Assembly: GCA_012934845.2 (NCBI GenBank)
Contig: WNNJ02001667.1
Coordinates: 62,001-126,000 of the forward strand
Direction: 5' to 3'
Source of the DNA: Pomphorhynchus laevis
Taxonomy: Eukaryota > Acanthocephala > Palaeacanthocephala > Echinorhynchida > Pomphorhynchidae
DNA length: 64,000 bases
The position numbers and the translations under genes are program-made. The notes under the pieces were generated by a model. That model was not told where the DNA came from. It saw only the letters and a list, made by a program, of their open reading frames with translations, and did not search any database. Every line of letters starts with the position of its first letter. Within the stretch, counting starts at the first letter, position 1. Shown here in pieces: positions 23,341 through 33,254 of the stretch.

Positions 23341-23758
23341 TTAATTATCCAATTTATTATATTTGAAGAAATCAGTAAAAACGTGGGTTCAAGTTATCGC
23401 CAGCTGCCTTCAGCACGGCCGCTGCATTTCCTCACTGTACTGCGGTACTCAGTCGTTGTAGAAAAAAGATGATGGTGCGTTTGTGACCGCTGGATCGGAT
23501 TAGAAGGCTTCCCGGCGCATTTTATTAAACGCAGCGGCGCGTATTATTATTTATTATCATTTTATTATTTATCATTTTATCATTTTTTATTTATTATCAT
23601 TTTATCATTTATTATATGATAAAATATTTATTGTATAATTTACAACTTAATTATTCGGTAGAAATCGTCAAAGAAGGTATTTGCCTAGGAAGGGATATTC
23701 AGCCGACTCCAAAAAAGATACCGCATTCCCTCGTTGCACGGATGTGCTGATTTGTTGA
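23341..23758. other. Spacer with two copies of the GC-richer repeat and a T/A-rich run
   Basis: 23400-23480 and 23705-23795 resemble the 13100-13430 block. Between them is a TTATTATCATTTT-type low-complexity run (about 23545-23625). Confidence 0.4.
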
Positions 23759-25860
23759 ATGAGCCAGCTGAATGCGCGTTTATCTCCGGTTTTCCGCCCA
23801 AACCTCGAACCAAGCTACTTCAAAAACGCAGAAGAGATAGAGCCGACTGCGCATAGTGTTTCGATTGCGATTGGGACGAACAAATACTGTCTATCCTCGA
23901 AACAGCTGTATTTGGTTCGTTTGAGCTGTTCTGCCTGCGGTAAGTGAAATCTTATGAGTAAGTTCAATTCGGGCAAGTAAAATCTCAAACGAGTATATGA
24001 CCATCTTCCCATTGCATAAGTGTTGCACAATCGGGTCGTTTGCCATCGTATCGCGCTAAGCCTGCCGGTTCAAGTCGGGACAGCGATCCTAAACATCGAG
24101 AGCCATTCTCAAAATCTCGTTGACCGCAGCATGTCGATGGTGACGAGACGTTATCCTGTTGCAGTAAGGCATGTGCACGGTGTTGCTGGACCCACACCGC
24201 AAATACACCGATGCAGTTAAAAGCATTGAACACCGAGGCTCAACACCACGACGATAGAAATATATCGGTTATCAAGTAACCGATGTGATCCGGAATGCTT
24301 AAAGGAACGCCCCGGACCACTTTGATGCTAATAAAATGAGTCGGGCTCGAGATTTAGTTCTCGGGACTTCGTCGACAAGACTTCGTTAGCACGCTTCGTA
24401 GTGTTCGGTAATCCACAATTTTTGAGATATTTGATCTGATGAAATGGTCGTCAGAAATTCCGCGTTCCTTTGATTTGTGGTATTTACCCAGTCGGATTCT
24501 CAAAGGCGAATGTTTACCGGCTGAAAAACCGTAGCAGTATCTTCTGACAGCCTCTAATGCCTGGCAAACACCAATGCCTCCAAGACGAATCGGTAAGGTC
24601 GCTTGCCTCCAGGCTCCGTTGGGTAGTGCACATTGAGTATTTCGCTCAATATTCTTCGAACTTCAGTGTCGAAAAGTTGAAGCATTTTACTTTCGTAGCA
24701 GGGGATACATCGAAGAAGGAATCTAATATTTGTCAAGCTAAGTAAGCTACCCAAAATCACGAAGGCGTCATGAGCGCTCAATTCGTTCAACCGGATTCCG
24801 GCGTTATGAAACTCGTTCACTGCGCGGCTTAGTTCGTTGTTGATGCTTGCCCCCAAGTGGCGCACCCAAAAGCTGCGCATCTTCATGTGTGATAGTCTAG
24901 CACCCTGTTAGCTGCACATGATAGCTTGGCTCACATTTTTGCTTTCGGTGATCACCTCGCACTTTTAGAAGTTTAATTGTAATCCGATTTCGGCTCCGTC
25001 AACCTGAATTTTGTGGATATCGGCAAGAATGTCCTCCACCGTACCGCCCAGGACGCAGTCGTAGAGGTAACATAGGTTCATAGTTGATTTTAAGCTATGT
25101 GCTAAGCTATTGACGGTGAGGCAAAAAAGCATAGGGCCCAATGGGTATCTCTGCTGAACGCTTTCAACTGAGAGGATACGTTTGCCGTCGAATAGAAGCT
25201 CGCTCCGCCTGTGGTAAAAAAAAGTCGAACAAACGGTAAAATATGCGATATTTCGAGATTCTCCAGACTGCCCCCAGAAGGGAATTGGTATCGGGTGTAA
25301 GCAGCTCGAATCTTTGCATATAGATAGGGATAATAGGGCGTACTCTGATTCTGCTGAGGTCGAGAGCTCAAGCAGTTAAACACGTTGTAGTTGTCGAGTT
25401 TTAACATAGTGTTGTTACGACTAGCCATGTAACGCGTGAACACGTGATATGCATGTATTGCAGCTTATATTCCGGGCGGAGTACTGACGCCCAGCTGTAT
25501 AGGGAGAAAATGATCGACGAGCGCACTGGATTCGAATTGACATGCCAGTTTAGAATCAATGCGGCAAATTGTAAATCGGACGGCGATCGGACTGATACCA
25601 CAATCCCTCTTTAAGAAGGCGAGTAACTTTCCATCACATAGAATATTAGCAACGTTATCCGGTATGGTTCCCTCCAGAACGGTCATTAGATTCGCCCAAA
25701 CCGTGACCAAGTGGCTTGCTGAGTCCCCTGCTGAAAGTCCTGTGAGATCTCAGAGGTGCATTGAGCGTGAGCCGTCAGTGCCACTCGCGGATGAGGGCGG
25801 GAAATAACGTAAAGAGCGCAGTAAATATGTGGCAATAACAACATGGCCGCAATCGAGAGG
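23759..25860 (-). pseudogene. YLDD-type reverse transcriptase with C-terminal nuclease module
   Basis: The minus strand shows, in order: GTDGSRSMHL near 25760, LSAGDSASHLV, LKRDCGISPIAVRF near 25590, motif A MLKLDNYNVFN near 25410, motif B VQQRYPLGPMLFCLTVNSL near 25130, motif C YLYD near 25065, GLQLNF near 24980, a thumb (24554-24886, RHLGASINNEL, FLLRCIPCYESKMLQL) and the nuclease end LEPAGLARYDGKRPD near 24080. No N-terminal AP endonuclease is seen. The motif series is one I know from a large invertebrate RT family with VQQGDPLGPLLFCL and YLDD. Here one catalytic Asp is Tyr and several stops and frame changes are present. Its place among R2-like clades is my inference. Confidence 0.65.
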
Positions 25861-26178
25861 GTAAAGCGGCAAAGGTGGGCAATCGGTAGAGACACTTCTC
25901 AGAGAATGCATAGCCTGTAGAGTTGTAGTTGTGGTTTCTTCGCAAGATAGCAGGCGCGGGTCACTGCATACAGTACGAACAGCGCTGCTGATACCACCGT
26001 CTTAATTTTTTTAGACATCTTTCGATGTAGTTGATCCACGGAGGATTTATTCATTGTGATGTTGCATCGGTATGTTTCTCCAGACTGCCCCCAGAAGGGA
26101 ATTGGTATCGGGTGTAAGCAGCTCGAATCTTTGCATATAGATAGGGATAAGAGGGCGTACTCTAATTCGGCTGAGATA
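25258..26178. repeat. 100-bp direct repeat (25258-25357 and 26079-26178)
   Basis: The two copies differ at only a few positions (about 96% identical). The first lies within the YLDD-type RT between motifs A and B, the second about 0.7 kb outside it. This fits a scrap of a second copy or a local duplication. Only the terminal 100-bp blocks are repeated. Confidence 0.85.
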
Positions 26179-26199
26179 CGTGATGCCTAATTTTAGGAA

Positions 26200-26900
26200 A
26201 GCTGAGTATACCACCACACCGACTCGTTAGAAGGCCGCTTCACAACTGCGCCAATAAGCTGAGAGAACTTCGTGGAAACGACCGATCGAGCGTCGCACGG
26301 AATACGACGGATGACACAGAAATTCCCACGTTTGAGAGCAAATATAGCGATCAGGGTTAGCGCTTGGCTAGCGGAGACAACAAGAGAAAATCCGAAGGAA
26401 CGTAGTTTACGGTTAACAAGATCATTAGAACCAATATGCCAGGATTCGATAAATCACAAAAATATCAAGTGATTGATGTGTGAAGAGATCGAGAAGTCAG
26501 TTTTGTGAAGAATGGAATGGGTGTTAATAAGAGCTAGACGAAAATATTGTTTTGTTTCATTATTGGTTAGATAAGGAGAGGATAAGGAGATGCAGGTCGT
26601 CAACAAATATTTGGACGTAGATGGACTAAAAGAAAATTTTTATTTACATTTTTGATAATAAGAGATGACTCGCCATTGACTTCACGTCGATGCTCTTCAA
26701 GATGAGTAAATAAAAGTTGAGCGAATTCATAGGGTGAACAATCGGGAAAATACGACAAGCAGAAATTATGACACAAATTTAAACTGTTGAGAAAGGATAG
26801 AGGAAGCTCGGGTGCGATTTCTAAGAACAACCTTTAACAGTGTGGTACGATAAGAATCGGGAGAGGAAACGGATTAATTAAGACGATATACAGAAAGAGG
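26200..26900 (-). pseudogene. L2-like relic: pre-endonuclease box and endonuclease start
   Basis: The frame at 26600-26830 holds FPDCSPYEFAQL and HRREVNGESSLII, matching the L2-B region at 15953-16186 (FPDCSNSDIVQL, HRRETNGESSLSI). About 26400-26560 continues toward FIESWH, the start of the endonuclease. It is a distinct, more diverged copy. Confidence 0.5.
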
Positions 26901-27003
26901 AGACATCATGAAGAGATACGGATTATTGCAAGGAATAATCGTGACAAGGGGAGAGTGAAAAGAGGAAATAACGCCATCAAGACGGGCTTGGGGAATGATC
27001 AAT

Positions 27004-27031
27004 CAGAGGGCTTAGCATTGAGCCCTCTGAC
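27004..27031. repeat. 10-bp stem-loop
   Basis: TCAGAGGGCT and AGCCCTCTGA are perfect arms around an 8-nt loop. The sequence just after it (GAGCTGATCATT, then CTTAATTTATAT) recurs at about 27770-27812. Confidence 0.6.
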
Positions 27032-27271
27032 CATTGAACACTTCTCCGGTCAGTGTTGAGCTGATCATTTTTCTTCGCACTTAATTTATATTCATAATTA
27101 TAAGAGAAAATGCAGGCACATCTAGTCATTTTGAACTCCTGTGCTATGGTATTCGTACGACTAACAATTTTAAAACACTTTTTTTGCATTTTATTGTAAG
27201 TGCTTTTTTCTGATGCTGATAGAAGTTAGTTATTGACTTTACTCGCTCAAAAATTCAAGTAATAAATCATA

Positions 27272-27450
27272 TAAAAGCTTTCTAAAAAATTCAAAATCAA
27301 AAAGGTCACTCAGATTGGATTATTTATTAGTGGAGAGAGTGAAGTAAAATATATTTCACTTCACTATAATATTTTACTTCACTCTCTCCACTAATAAATA
27401 ATCCAATATGAGTGACCTTTTTTGATTTTGAATTTTTTAGAAAGCTTTTA
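27272..27450. mobile_element. 179-bp fold-back element, MITE-like
   Basis: Two arms of about 80 bp are near-perfect reverse complements around a short centre (about 27352-27368). The ends read TA-AAAGCTTTCTAAAAAATTC on one side and its complement on the other, so a TA target duplication is possible but cannot be told apart from the palindrome. No coding capacity. Whether it is a mobile MITE or a template-switch product is undecided. Confidence 0.6.
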
Positions 27451-27843
27451 CATGTCATGTTATATCATAGTGATTCTGTTTCAATTGATCATCTAATTGT
27501 ACGGCTATCTTACTTTCCGTTAGTAACTCCCGAATAGTTCAAGGTCTAACCTTGATCCAAAAGTCTAGTTAGTGAAGAGAAGTCACGACTATTTCTAGAC
27601 CGAAGCGAACCATCTCTCCAACTAATTATGGTTCCTTCCCCGCAAGCGAGATGACACTCCGCGTTCCTATATGAAGGCTAGTCCGCTTCGGATGTTGATG
27701 CCTATTTCACTGTCTCCGTACAACTGCTGGTCAAACGTCATCCGACAATGAAAACTCATCTGGTCGGTGGTGAGCTGATCATTGTTCTTCGCCCTTAATT
27801 TATATTTTATCTTTTTTGCTACTTATTTTCATTGTCTTGCTAT
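27451..27843. other. Unannotated spacer
   Basis: Base composition is more balanced than in neighbouring spacers. No coding or RNA match recognised. It includes a diverged copy of the 27045-27090 sequence near 27770. Confidence 0.4.
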
Positions 27844-28113
27844 GTTTGTTCGGCTATCTTACGTTCCCGATATTCAGTGATGATTCAACATCGCTATTGT
27901 AAGAACCAGGTCCCCGAGGCTCTCTTCCGCCTTTTCATCCATTGTCCAATCTGCCATTCGAGTCATCAGAGTGATTTTGTTTGTTCGGCTATCTCAAGTT
28001 CCCGATATCGTTTGATGATCTAGCATCTCTATTGTAAGGAAACAAACCTCCGTGACTCTCGTCCGCCTTTTCGCCATTGTCCAATCCGCTGTTGGAGTTA
28101 TCGGAGGGATCTG
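27844..28113. repeat. 135-bp tandem repeat, two diverged units
   Basis: Units 27844-27978 and 27979-28113 share GTTTGTTCGGCTATCT, TTCCCGATAT, CTATTGTAAG, TCCGCCTTTTC and CATTGTCCAATC, at about 75-80% identity. A weaker echo of the first lines starts near 27505. Its function and family are not recognised. Confidence 0.75.
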
Positions 28114-28379
28114 AGATAGTCTATGGAAGAACTATCCCTACGGTTGATGGAAGCCGCTTAATTATTCAGTCGTTGATAGACGAATGTCGAACATACGTTG
28201 TCTGGGCCGCTCCAAGAAGATGCTAATTGGTAATAGATGCTAGCTCAATACTTTAACGACTCGAACCTAGCAATCCTATGTGCCAGTCGGTACCAGGTCG
28301 GCCGCTGATTGACTGATGTCGAACAGACGTTCGACATTGAGGTCATTCACTGGATTTCGAATAGTTTCGACCACAATTA
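28114..28379. other. Spacer with a small hairpin
   Basis: TGTCGAAC and GTTCGACA at about 28317-28336 form a perfect 8-bp stem. Otherwise nothing is recognised. Confidence 0.4.
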
Positions 28380-28720
28380 TCGAATGCAAGAAAAATATTT
28401 ATTTCAACACTATCTAATCCAGGAAATAAATCCAGGAATCCGTGTGAAAGGTAATCACTTTCATACGAAAGAATAGAGGCCGTATCAAAATTTATATTAT
28501 GTTCTAAACTTAGTCCATGTTGTGTTAAAGCTCCCATCATATTACCACGTTTAATGTTATATTTGTTGTGAGATGCGTTTTTCCAATCACTGTCCAGTTT
28601 GACGGACATAAGAGGCTAATCGGTTATCACATGGTATCTTATAAACAACAGAAGAATCGTCAAATTTCGGTTTTAATTTAAAAATATTGTAATTTAGATA
28701 AATTTTTATTATAAATTATG
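28380..28720 (-). pseudogene. Penelope-like GIY-YIG endonuclease fragment
   Basis: One frame reads VVYKIPCDNRLASYVRQTGQ, the GIY-YIG core as it appears in Penelope-like elements (the second strand has YVRQTG where YIGQTG is usual). A second frame continues with LSLEHNINFDTASIL and a Glu-containing helix, the second half of the domain. No RT is linked to it. The conserved Arg of the core helix (LEKRI) is present. Confidence 0.6.
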
Positions 28721-28826
28721 ACATCCTTAATATTATTGGATATTTTATTTTTATATATAAATTTATTAAATAAGGAGTCCCATATGATACTGACTCTATT
28801 CTATCGTATGAAAGTGATTACCTTTC
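28446..28826. repeat. 33-bp inverted repeat in PLE sequence
   Basis: 28446-28478 and 28794-28826 are reverse complements with one mismatch. The left arm is PLE nuclease sequence on the minus strand, so a second small PLE piece lies in inverse orientation at the right arm. Confidence 0.8.
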
Positions 28827-28917
28827 GCGTATTATACAGACTTCTTTTATAAAAATAATGACATGATGTCTAATAATAAAGCGGATTTTATTTTTAAAAT
28901 ATCCTATTAAGTTTATT

Positions 28918-28968
28918 GTTTAATATTTTTATAGTTAATTGTACTTAATAACTATAAAAATATTAAAC
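28918..28968. repeat. Perfect 19-bp fold-back
   Basis: Arms 28918-28936 and 28950-28968 are exact reverse complements with a 13-nt loop. The L2-A3 insertion starts 8 bp to the right. Confidence 0.85.
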
Positions 28969-28975
28969 ATATTTT

Positions 28976-29500
28976 CGATTACTGCCTTAGCCTTTTCGCC
29001 AATTCTCCAAAATCCATCATCCTACCCCTACAACGAATAATCAACACCGCCGTTCGAGTGCTCTTTCGTCTCCGTCGCTTCGACCACACATCCACATATT
29101 TTGCCCAACTCTCCTGGCCCACCATCCACATCCGCATCAAACTCCGCCTTCTTCTCGTTACCTTTCGTCTCATCGCTGTCGGCTCCCCATCGTTCATCAA
29201 CCTTCCTTTCTTAGACGATACTCGCCCCACCTCGCTATAGTTTCGTTCCTGTCATACCCTCTTACTCCACGTTCCTAATTACTCCAACAACTACAGTCTT
29301 CGATCCTTCCTCGTCGTTGCCTCACTCGCCTGGAATCAACTCCCTCTCGACGTCCGCCGCGCCCCCTCCTTTATCACATTCTAACACCTCCGTTCACACC
29401 TTCTCGACACCTGATTAACAGTCTTGTTTTGTTGTGGTCATGTACGCGTGCGCTGGCACGCATTCGCCACGTGAAAATAAATCCTTTTTTTAATAAATTA
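28976..29500 (+). mobile_element. L2-like LINE copy A3, 5'-truncated
   Basis: Starts abruptly within the RT thumb (CGATTACTGCCTTAGCC, equal to about 3988 in copy A2) and runs to the 3' hairpin at 29446-29461 and the terminus CACGTGAAAATAAAT. The frame holds RVLFRLRRFDHTS, LSWPTIHIRIKL and FLDDTRP, then a stop and small deletions. About 98% identical to A2. A typical product of incomplete target-primed reverse transcription. Confidence 0.85.
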
Positions 29501-29799
29501 TATTGATTTGATTTAATTTTATATCGTGGCTTAGTCTTTTAGAGTTTGAATTTTCTTTTACTTTGTGAAAATATGTTTGTACAATTCATTTGATGTGATA
29601 GTTTTTTGTACAGATTTTGTTTTTTTTTGCTTTCAAGTTTTTTAAATGTTGTACGATAAAACTTTAATAGAAGAAACTTTCGCGTGTTTTGAAACAGTAG
29701 TTCCTGATGATAGCAGTAGTTATTAAAATATTAAACTGTACCTTTTTTATCGAATAAATTGTCGTTTCTTTAGTTCCATAACTAGAAAACAAAATACAA
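29501..29799. other. T-rich spacer
   Basis: A/T-rich, no recognised signal. Confidence 0.5.
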
Positions 29800-30060
29800 A
29801 ACAGCCTGTGGGGTACTTAGACTATCTCGGGATTAGTCTTCTTTTCAAAAGGACGTCCCCCAAAGCAAATGCTAAGGTTTCTCAAGCTTATCATCTCGCG
29901 ATTACCGAGCATAGTCAGCCTCGATTGGACTCTTCGGGGGGGGGTGAAATACCCCGGGTGGTTCAGTCGGAGAGCGGCGTGTTAGATTGGCTGGAGGGCT
30001 CAGATCCCGATGGACATGAGGCCGTGACAATATTGTGAAGATCAAACATTTTGATTTCCT
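29800..30060 (+). mobile_element. 3'-end copy of the I/Jockey-like LINE (or a SINE sharing its tail)
   Basis: The sequence matches the region at 46530-46760 read on the minus strand (GGGGTACTT, ATCTCGGGATTAGTCTTC, CTCATCTCGCGATTACCGAGCA, GGCGTGTTAGATTG), about 85% identical. In the long element this is the end of ORF2 and the 3' UTR. No RT motif is left here. The open frame in it is incidental. Confidence 0.6.
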
Positions 30061-30797
30061 TATCGATCTTGAACTTTTGTTTTTCAACTGTCTTTTTTAA
30101 TTATTTTTGGTGGTTGTTAAGTTATTTATTTAAGAAATTCCTAATTATTATTAAATTACAAAACAGCTGATGCTATATCGCTAGCCACAGCTACCGAAAT
30201 GTAAAAATAAGTTTTATTGATCCTGGTCTAGAATTCTAAATTAAAAAATAGATCACGATCAGTTATTCTCAACTGATCATATTATTATTTATACAAAAAT
30301 ATAAAAATAAAATTGTAGGCACTTTAAAGATTAAACGCTTTAGTATTTATATTTTTAAATTTTGTGCTCATGCTGAAAGGCAAGGATGTAAATAAATATA
30401 TTTTTACTTTAAAAATATATTTTTAAAATATAGGAAGAATATATTAAAAAATAAATAAAATAAATATAAATTATATAAATATTATATAATATTTTTTAAA
30501 TAAAGTGGAATGTCTCCGGTCGATCTTCCGATGTCATGATTACCATCCTATTAACAGAACGAAAATCTCTTAAAATGTTTAACAGAATGCATTAAGATAT
30601 TTGCTTACAAAACGGATTAAACTCATTTAATTAGAATCATTAAAGTTTGACCATCTTGATATGCCTGCTTTTACGATTAACATATCATACTGGTTGGGCT
30701 GTCAAATTAAGCATTGTAAATGCAAACTGAAAATGCCTGTGATAAAAAGTTATTGTTTCGAAAATTGACTAATATTTTGATACTGTAATAATTGTAG
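30061..30797. other. AT-rich region upstream of MCM6
   Basis: Probable promoter and 5' UTR region of MCM6. Low-complexity A/T at 30420-30510. Just before the ATG the sequence is TAATAATTGTAG, which could be a 3' splice site, so an upstream non-coding or very short coding exon is possible. Confidence 0.45.
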
Positions 30798-33254
30798 ATG
30801 TTTCCCACTAACGCCAATTTTACTATTGTCTCCGATAAATTAGCGGTAAAATGTAAAGAATTATTCTCAAATTTTATTACCAGCTATCGAAGCCCAAATA
30901 CAAACCACGATCTTTATTTGTGTGCTCTAAAGGAACTTACAAACCCTGAACGTAACACAATAACCATTAATTTTGCTCACCTGGAACGACATAATGATAA
31001 ATTATCACAGGCTATTATCCAACATTACCTTAGGCTGTATCCTCATTTATGCCAATGTATCAAAGAAATGGTTCGTAATCATTTAACATCTACAGAATCA
31101 GATAATCAGCAACTTCATCCTTCTAAGGAATTTTATGTTAGCTTTACAAATCTCGCATCAACAATGCGCTTAAGAGAATTGTCTTCCTTTAAAATAGGAG
31201 CACTTGTTCAAATTGTGGCTCAAGTTGTACGTACGCATCCTGTTCACCCAGAGCTGATTAATGGTCATTTTATTTGTGCAGATTGCAATACGCACATACC
31301 TCGCATACCACAGCAATTCAAGTACACACAGCCAACTGTTTGTTTGAACAGTCAGTGTTCAAACCGTTCAAGATTCACATTAGATATTTTTAAATCTACT
31401 TTTGCAGACTTTCAAAGAATTCGAGTTCAAGAATGTCAACACGATCTGCCAAGAGGATCTATACCTCGTACATTAGATGTTATCCTACGAGCAGAGTATG
31501 TCGAATCCGCTCAAGCCGGTGACAAATGTGAGTTCGTCGGATGCCTGGTAGCAGTTCCTGATGTTTCTGCTATTTCCTTACCAGGTGTAAGGGCAGAACC
31601 TAATCGTCAGAGAGGAACAGCTGAGCGTTCAACCACTAATAGTTCAAGTGGAGTAAGTGGTTTGAAATCTTTAGGTGTTCGTGACCTAAAGTACCAATTA
31701 GCATTTCTTGCATGTAGTTGTAGATCTGTTACGGACCGATTTAAGGTTCCAAGCAAAGGTACGGGCACATTTGAGGACATTCGTAATGCGGTAAGCGAGA
31801 GTACGTGGCAGCGAGTCTACGAAATAAGTATTGATCGTCATTTAATATCAAATTTAAGTTCGAGTCTTTTCCCGTCTATTTACGGGTGTGAGGAAATTAA
31901 ACAGGGAATACTTTTACAATTGTTCGGCGGAGTCCCAAAAACCACAATCGAAGGTACATCTTTACGAGGTGATATAAATATTTGTATTGTTGGTGATCCT
32001 AGTACGGCAAAAAGTCAGTTCTTAAAACAACTATCTGATTTCGCACCTCGCTCAGTGTACACAAGTGGTAAGGCAAGCACTGCAGCTGGATTGACTGCGG
32101 CTGTAGTCAAAGATGAAGATAGTTTTGAATTCGTTATCGAGGCCGGAGCACTAATGTTAGCAGATAACGGAATCTGTTGCATTGATGAATTTGATAAAAT
32201 GGATTTAAAAGACCAGGTTGCGATTCATGAAGCGATGGAACAGCAAACAATTAGCATTACGAAAGCTGGAGTTAAGGCAACTTTAAATGCTCGTACATCT
32301 ATTTTGGCAGCAGCTAACCCTGTCGGAGGACGATATGATCGATCGAAATCACTACGACAGAACGTAATGCTTAGTGATGCTATAATGTCGCGCTTTGATT
32401 TATTTTTTATTATCATTGACGAATGCAACGAAATTGTTGATTATGCGGTAGCACAGCAATTAGTAAGAATGCATACACATTCTCTTGAAACGCCATCTGT
32501 AAACTATACGTTTGAAGATATTCGAACGTATATAAGCATTGCTAGAATGTTTAATCCACAGATGACCAAAGATGCTCAGAAATATATCGTGAGTGAATAT
32601 CTGAGAATGCGTCGACCAGGCAGCGATAGTCGATTCACTGTCAGGCAGTTGGAAAGCATTGTTCGCTTGTCTGAGTCAGTAGCTCGACTTTACTGCTCGG
32701 ATGAGGTCAGGCCACGTCATGTTCGAGAGGCTGTTCATCTATTAGCTACATCTACAATACGAGTCGAACAACCGGATATTTTGTTGAGTGCGGCGGATCA
32801 TCAAGAGAGAGACGATTCTTTACAGCCACCTTACGCAACGCCTCAATCTGAAATATCGAATCCTTCATATCAGATGACCAGGGAAGACTCATCGACTAAA
32901 CTGAATTTCGATCAGTATAGTAGAATAACAAAATTGCTTGTGTCCGCTATTCAGAAGGCAGAGGAGGACAACCTTTACGAATCAGGTCAACAATGGCGAA
33001 AGAGTAATCTTGTGAATTGGTATTTGGAACAAATTCAAAATGAAATTAATACCGAAGAAGAGCTTTTGAATCGCAAGGATACGATTGAGAAAGTAATTGA
33101 TCGAATGTGTAATGTTGATCATATGCTTATATCGTTGACTGATCATAGTGGAGGCATTAGTAGAGAAGATCGTTCTGGTGATGATGCTGTAGATGAGGGA
33201 AGTGTGGATGATCCGTATATCGTGATTCATCCCAACTATGATATTATGGATTAG
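30798..33254 (+). CDS. Mcm6: DNA replication licensing factor MCM6 (MCM2-7 helicase subunit)
   Basis: MCM6 is one of six AAA+ subunits of the MCM2-7 ring that is loaded at origins and unwinds DNA at the nuclear replication fork. The 818-residue frame is full length for the family (human 821). In order: N-terminal A domain; a zinc finger C160-x2-C163-x18-C182-x4-C187; the OB fold (PRGSIPRTLDVILRAE, ESAQAGDKC) typical of MCM6; Walker A GDPSTAKS at 399-406 with K405; Walker B CIDEFD at 461-466; sensor 1 AAANP; arginine finger SRFD at 531-534; then a linker and a winged-helix C-terminus ending DPYIVIHPNYDI, as in other animals' MCM6. RTHPVHPEL and QQFKYTQP also mark MCM6 rather than other MCMs. 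There is no intron or break. ATG 30798 gives the usual N-terminal length; a splice-acceptor-like TTGTAG precedes it. Confidence 0.97.
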   Translation: MFPTNANFTIVSDKLAVKCKELFSNFITSYRSPNTNHDLYLCALKELTNPERNTITINFAHLERHNDKLSQAIIQHYLRLYPHLCQCIKEMVRNHLTSTESDNQQLHPSKEFYVSFTNLASTMRLRELSSFKIGALVQIVAQVVRTHPVHPELINGHFICADCNTHIPRIPQQFKYTQPTVCLNSQCSNRSRFTLDIFKSTFADFQRIRVQECQHDLPRGSIPRTLDVILRAEYVESAQAGDKCEFVGCLVAVPDVSAISLPGVRAEPNRQRGTAERSTTNSSSGVSGLKSLGVRDLKYQLAFLACSCRSVTDRFKVPSKGTGTFEDIRNAVSESTWQRVYEISIDRHLISNLSSSLFPSIYGCEEIKQGILLQLFGGVPKTTIEGTSLRGDINICIVGDPSTAKSQFLKQLSDFAPRSVYTSGKASTAAGLTAAVVKDEDSFEFVIEAGALMLADNGICCIDEFDKMDLKDQVAIHEAMEQQTISITKAGVKATLNARTSILAAANPVGGRYDRSKSLRQNVMLSDAIMSRFDLFFIIIDECNEIVDYAVAQQLVRMHTHSLETPSVNYTFEDIRTYISIARMFNPQMTKDAQKYIVSEYLRMRRPGSDSRFTVRQLESIVRLSESVARLYCSDEVRPRHVREAVHLLATSTIRVEQPDILLSAADHQERDDSLQPPYATPQSEISNPSYQMTREDSSTKLNFDQYSRITKLLVSAIQKAEEDNLYESGQQWRKSNLVNWYLEQIQNEINTEEELLNRKDTIEKVIDRMCNVDHMLISLTDHSGGISREDRSGDDAVDEGSVDDPYIVIHPNYDIMD

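Noticed and set aside
27832-28023. Cys-containing plus frame
   Set aside because: It lies in the diverged 135-bp tandem repeat, and its apparent CSAI-SSR repetition comes from the DNA repeat.
29808-30038. 76-codon plus frame as a host gene near MCM6
   Set aside because: The sequence matches the 3' tail of the LINE at 46.5 kb.
32225-33230. Minus-strand frames inside MCM6
   Set aside because: Antisense shadows of the MCM6 coding sequence.
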